Assembly (NCBI RefSeq): GCF_025950235.1
Contig: NZ_JAPDDT010000001.1
Span: 930,001-994,000, forward strand
DNA length: 64,000 bases
Source: Luteolibacter arcticus
GTDB taxonomy: Bacteria > Verrucomicrobiota > Verrucomicrobiia > Verrucomicrobiales > Akkermansiaceae
Direction of reading: 5' to 3'
The first letter of the stretch is position 1. The number at the start of each line of letters is the position of its first letter. The notes under the pieces are model-generated. The model had not been told where the DNA came from, ran no database searches, and saw nothing but the letters and a program-made list of their open reading frames with translations. Below, piece by piece: positions 61,200-64,000 of the stretch. The position numbers were made by a program, and so were the translations under genes.

Positions 61200-61703
61200 A
61201 TGCGTGTCCTCGCCATTGACCCCGCGGTGCGAAATACCGGCTATGCCGTCGTCGAGGGCGACGGGCATAAGGCGGTGGCGCTCGCATTCGATGTGATATC
61301 AATCCCCGATCGCCTGCCGCAATCAGCCGCATTGGCCGCGGTCCGCACGCACTTGCGGAATGTGATCGAGAAGCACCAGCCTGACGAAGTGGCGGTGGAA
61401 GGAATCATCTACGTGCAGTCGCATCGCACCGCCATCTCGATGGGTGCCGCACGCGCAGCTGCGCTCATCGCCGCAGCCGACGCGGGCCTAAGGGTGTATG
61501 AGTACGCACCGATGAAGGTGAAGATGGCCGTCACCGGCAAAGGCAGGGCGGACAAGCAGCAGGTCGCCTTCATGGTGCGGGCGCTGTTAGGACTTCCCGA
61601 AACGCCACCGCACGACGCGGCGGACGCATTGGCCATCGGCCTCGCGCACCTACAGGCGTCCGATCCGCTCAAGGCAAAAATGCTCGAACGACGTCAGGTA
61701 TGA
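61200..61703 (+). CDS. ruvC: Crossover junction endodeoxyribonuclease RuvC
   Basis: 167 residues. Resolves Holliday junctions with RuvAB. The RNase-H-fold acidic residues are in place: Asp in AIDPAVRNTGYAV, Glu in VAVEGIIY, and the Asp pair in PHDAADALAIGLAH. TGKGRADKQQVAFMV is the conserved DNA-binding segment. It starts 3 bp after the toxin gene, an unusual neighbour; ruvA and ruvB are not in the window. Confidence 0.93.
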   Translation: MRVLAIDPAVRNTGYAVVEGDGHKAVALAFDVISIPDRLPQSAALAAVRTHLRNVIEKHQPDEVAVEGIIYVQSHRTAISMGAARAAALIAAADAGLRVYEYAPMKVKMAVTGKGRADKQQVAFMVRALLGLPETPPHDAADALAIGLAHLQASDPLKAKMLERRQV

Positions 61704-61717
61704 TTCCCAAGCTGCAT

Positions 61718-61779
61718 GTAGTCCCGGCTTTAGCCGGACTTATTCCCGACCACTATTGTCCGGCTGAAGCCGGAACTAC
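61718..61779. repeat. Inverted repeat between ruvC and lipB
   Basis: Two 22-base arms (GTAGTCCCGGCTTTAGCCGGAC, abbreviated here by its ends GTAGT and CCGGAC) at 61718-61739 and 61758-61779 are complementary except for two G-T-type differences. Each arm contains its own palindrome (CCGGCTTTAGCCGG; CCGGCTGAAGCCGG). It looks like a dispersed REP-like element and may terminate or protect the ruvC transcript. Confidence 0.75.
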
Positions 61780-61800
61780 GTACATCGTAATTCGAGGCGC

Positions 61801-62424
61801 ATGAGAACCATTCACCTCGGCTCCGGCATTGGCTATGAAGACGGCCTGAAGAGACAGGACGCTGCCGTGGACGCATTGCTCAACGGTTCCGGGGAAGAAA
61901 CGCTCTTCCTGTTAGAACACGCCCCGGTTTACACCATCGGCCGGCTTCGCGACCAATCGTCGCTCCGGGACCCCTCGACTCTCCCTGCTCCGGTCTTCGA
62001 AACCAACCGCGGCGGCCAGGCGACCTACCACGGCCTTGGCCAACTCGTCGGCTACCCGATCCTCGACCTGCGCGAGCGAAACCGCGACCTCCACGCCCAC
62101 CTCCGCGGCATCGAGGAAGCGCTCATCCTCACCTGCCATGACTTCGGCATTCCCGCCGGCCGCCGCGAAGGACTGACCGGCGTGTGGGTCGAGAACCGCA
62201 AGCTCGCCTCGATCGGCGTGGGCGTACGGAAGTGGATCTCCATGCACGGCTTCGCGATTAACATCACGCCGGAGTCGCTGCTGCCGTTCTTCGCCATCAC
62301 GCCATGCGGGATCGACGGCGTGATCATGAGCAGCGTGGCCCAGGAAGCTCGCAAGCCGGTGACGGTGGACGAATTCGCCGCAGCCTTTGTCCCCCAATTC
62401 GAAAAGCTGTTCGCGCGAAGCTGA
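61801..62424 (+). CDS. lipB: Octanoyltransferase LipB
   Basis: 207 residues. Transfers octanoate from acyl carrier protein to lipoyl domains of 2-oxoacid dehydrogenases. Signature RGGQATYHGLGQLVGYPI, the catalytic Lys in ENRKLASIGVGV and the catalytic Cys in ITPCGIDG are all present, with WISMHGFAINI between them. It starts MRTIHLGSGIGYE. It converges on frr with a 9-bp gap that includes a small hairpin. Confidence 0.95.
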   Translation: MRTIHLGSGIGYEDGLKRQDAAVDALLNGSGEETLFLLEHAPVYTIGRLRDQSSLRDPSTLPAPVFETNRGGQATYHGLGQLVGYPILDLRERNRDLHAHLRGIEEALILTCHDFGIPAGRREGLTGVWVENRKLASIGVGVRKWISMHGFAINITPESLLPFFAITPCGIDGVIMSSVAQEARKPVTVDEFAAAFVPQFEKLFARS

Positions 62425-62437
62425 CGTCGCCCGTCAG
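62421..62437. terminator. Small hairpin between lipB and frr stops
   Basis: CTGACG - 5 nt - CGTCAG overlaps both stop codons of the convergent lipB and frr genes. It could serve as a weak bidirectional terminator; there is no T-run. Confidence 0.35.
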
Positions 62438-63000
62438 ACCTTCATCACTTCCTTCTCCTTCGCCGCGACGACTTCGTCGATGACCTTGACGTACTTGTCG
62501 GTCAGCTTCTGCACCTCGGTCTCGTGATCCTTCTGGCCGTCCTCGGTGAGGACGTTGTCGGCCTTCATCTTCTTGGCCGCGTCCATGCCTTCCTTGCGGC
62601 TGGAACGCACACGGACCTTGGCTTCCTCGGCGATCTGCTTGATGAGCTTCACCATCTGCAAGCGACGCTCTTCGGAAAGTTCCGGGATCGGGATGCGCAG
62701 CGAAATACCGGCAGCGGCGGGATTCAGGCCGAGGCGCGATTCACGGATCGCACGCTCCACATCCTGAGTCGTGGCGGGATCGAACACCTTCACCTCGAGC
62801 AACCTCGCTTCCGGCGCGGTGATCATCGCAAGCTGCTTGAGCTTCATCGTGCTGCCGTAGCTGTGCACGTGCACGTCGATGTTTTCCACGAGGCCAGGCG
62901 AAGCCTTGCCGGTGCGTACCGTGGCAAACTCGTGTTGCAGGTACTCCACGGCCTTTTCCATGGCATCTTCGGTCTCTAGAATAGCGGTTTCCGGGTCCAT
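62434..63000 (-). CDS. frr: Ribosome recycling factor
   Basis: 188 residues, full length. Splits post-termination ribosomes with EF-G. Landmarks: EFATVRTGKASPGLVENI (the R-T-G-K/R motif), ESRLGLNPAAAGISLRIPIPELSEERR and VRVRSSRKEGMDAAKKMK. It follows pyrH by 18 bp on the same strand, the conserved pyrH-frr order. Confidence 0.97.
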   Translation of the reverse strand: MDPETAILETEDAMEKAVEYLQHEFATVRTGKASPGLVENIDVHVHSYGSTMKLKQLAMITAPEARLLEVKVFDPATTQDVERAIRESRLGLNPAAAGISLRIPIPELSEERRLQMVKLIKQIAEEAKVRVRSSRKEGMDAAKKMKADNVLTEDGQKDHETEVQKLTDKYVKVIDEVVAAKEKEVMKV

Positions 63001-63018
63001 TGCGGATGGTAGAAAAAT

Positions 63019-63765
63019 TCAGGCGGCCACGGTCTCCTCGCCGTTGACCAAGGTGCCGATCGACTCGCCGCGCAGCGCACGGGTGATGTTGCCCACTTCC
63101 CCAAGATCGAAGATCACGATCGGGATGTGATTGTCCATGCACAGGCTGAACGCCGTGGCGTCCATCACCTTGAACTGCTTCGAAATGCAGTCGTGGAAGG
63201 AAACGCGGGAAAACTTCTTGGCGTTCGGGTTCTTTTTCGGGTCCGAATCGTAAACGCCATCGACCATGGTGGCCTTGAAGACGACATTCGCGCTCATTTC
63301 GCTGGCCCGCAGCGCGGCGGTCGTGTCGGTGGAGAAGAACGGGCTGCCGGTGCCGGCGGCAAAGATCACCACGCGGCCTTCGTTGAGGTGGCGCTCGGCC
63401 TTCCGTCGAATGAAGGTCTCGGCGACGTTCTTCATCTCGATGGCGGACTGAACCACACAGGGCACACCGTGGTGCTCGAGCGAGCCTTGAAGTGCGAGAG
63501 AGTTCATCACCGTGGCCAGCATGCCGACGTAGTCCGCAGTGGCGCGATCCATGCCGCGGGCGCTGGCGGAGGCACCGCGCCAGAAATTACCGCCACCGAC
63601 CACGATGCCGAGCTGGACATCACCGGGAGCCAAGGCCTCCCGGACTTCGCGGGCGATTCGCTCGACGATCTCCGGTGAGATGTTGTCGGTGCTACCGGGT
63701 TCGCGGAGGGCTTCCCCGCTCAGTTTCAGGATGGCTCTTTTATAGCGGGGAGGGGACGAACTCAT
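63019..63765 (-). CDS. pyrH: UMP kinase
   Basis: 248 residues. Phosphorylates UMP to UDP with ATP; amino-acid-kinase fold. Landmarks: [55 protein letters not shown] and [13 protein letters not shown]. The start [10 protein letters not shown] matches the family N-terminus; an upstream in-frame ATG would add 26 residues without homology. It is in the operon with frr. Confidence 0.97.
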   Translation of the reverse strand: MSSSPPRYKRAILKLSGEALREPGSTDNISPEIVERIAREVREALAPGDVQLGIVVGGGNFWRGASASARGMDRATADYVGMLATVMNSLALQGSLEHHGVPCVVQSAIEMKNVAETFIRRKAERHLNEGRVVIFAAGTGSPFFSTDTTAALRASEMSANVVFKATMVDGVYDSDPKKNPNAKKFSRVSFHDCISKQFKVMDATAFSLCMDNHIPIVIFDLGEVGNITRALRGESIGTLVNGEETVAA

Positions 63766-63829
63766 TCGATGGCTGGCGTTGCGCGATCCAAACAGGCTGC
63801 CGCGGCTTTTGAAAAGGCAAAAGGCGGTT

Positions 63830-64000
63830 TCACTCGCCGCCAAGCTTGTAGGTCGTCTCCAAGTCCTTCAACGAAGCGGTGCCATCATCCACGCCCGCAA
63901 TGGCAACTTGCACTTGGAGCGGCTCCGACTGCGGCCGCTGATAGTCTTCCAAGGTCTTGCGGATCGCGACGAGCGCGAGCTTCAACACCTGCCGGGCAGT
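63830..64000 (-). CDS. Unidentified protein, 3' end only
   Basis: The last 56 codons and TGA stop (63830-63832) of a gene that enters from the right edge on the minus strand. It reads [19 protein letters not shown] and then [28 protein letters not shown]. It sits 64 bp upstream of pyrH. In many genomes this position holds tsf, but the sequence does not look like the EF-Ts C-terminus. No family is recognised from this fragment. Confidence 0.55.
   Translation of the reverse strand, partial: TARQVLKLALVAIRKTLEDYQRPQSEPLQVQVAIAGVDDGTASLKDLETTYKLGGE

Overview
The window is GC-rich, gene-dense bacterial chromosome. Its gene content points to the Verrucomicrobia (Verrucomicrobiaceae, Luteolibacter-like). 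The pointers are a large secreted autotransporter-repeat protein ending in an acidic Asp-rich calcium-binding-like segment, several secreted or lysosomal-type glycosidases, an ECF sigma factor coupled to a Ser/Thr kinase with PEGA and formylglycine-enzyme-like modules, a long plant/cyanobacterial-type IspH, and many small secreted proteins with no recognisable function. The lineage is an inference; no rRNA gene is present to confirm it.

Layout. 0-12 kb: the 5' end of a secreted protein gene (minus strand), a TIGR02206-type membrane protein, a HEAT-repeat protein, ispH, a GT4 glycosyltransferase divergent from a GH31 alpha-glucosidase, a secreted alpha/beta hydrolase, and a GH43 enzyme. 12-16.4 kb: one autotransporter-repeat gene split by a frameshift, closed by a strong terminator. 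16.4-20.2 kb: phosphate genes, with pstB-phoU on the minus strand and, divergently, a DUF47/PhoU-like regulator (interrupted by an in-frame TAA) followed by a Pit phosphate transporter. 20.3-32.3 kb: membrane and secreted proteins, a periplasmic ClpP-fold protein, a GH18 enzyme, a diadenylate-cyclase-like protein, a YdeI/DUF1801 fusion, an ECF sigma/anti-sigma/PDZ cassette, an orphan clan-A-like glycosidase and an MFS transporter. 32.3-33.2 kb: tRNA-Ile2(CAU) next to a truncated integrase, the scar of a mobile element. 34.3-38.0 kb: a giant CheB-CheR-PAS-histidine kinase-receiver protein.

38.6-48.4 kb: the nuoGHIJKLMN part of respiratory complex I on the minus strand. Between nuoI and nuoJ sits a four-helix-bundle (23S intervening-sequence type) gene flanked by 25-base inverted repeats. 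48.5-53.2 kb: kaiC-kaiB-hybrid histidine kinase-response regulator, overlapping like an operon, with no kaiA. 53.6-57.3 kb: an ECF sigma factor, a Ser/Thr kinase and an OsmC-family protein in overlapping order, divergent from a coiled-coil protein and a roadblock-like partner (57.5-59.0 kb). 59-64 kb: a DEAD-box helicase, a small membrane protein, an antitoxin/ParE-type toxin pair, ruvC, lipB, then frr and pyrH on the minus strand and the 3' end of one more gene.

The strongest candidates for new biology are the KaiC-KaiB-kinase operon, whose KaiC keeps the CII phosphosites but loses the CII catalytic glutamate pair, and the intervening-sequence-like element inside the complex I operon. Also notable are the DGA/RHR diadenylate-cyclase-like protein, the sigma/kinase/OsmC unit facing a coiled-coil/roadblock-like pair, and a family of 9-bp-stem, 3-nt-loop palindromes at gene ends.
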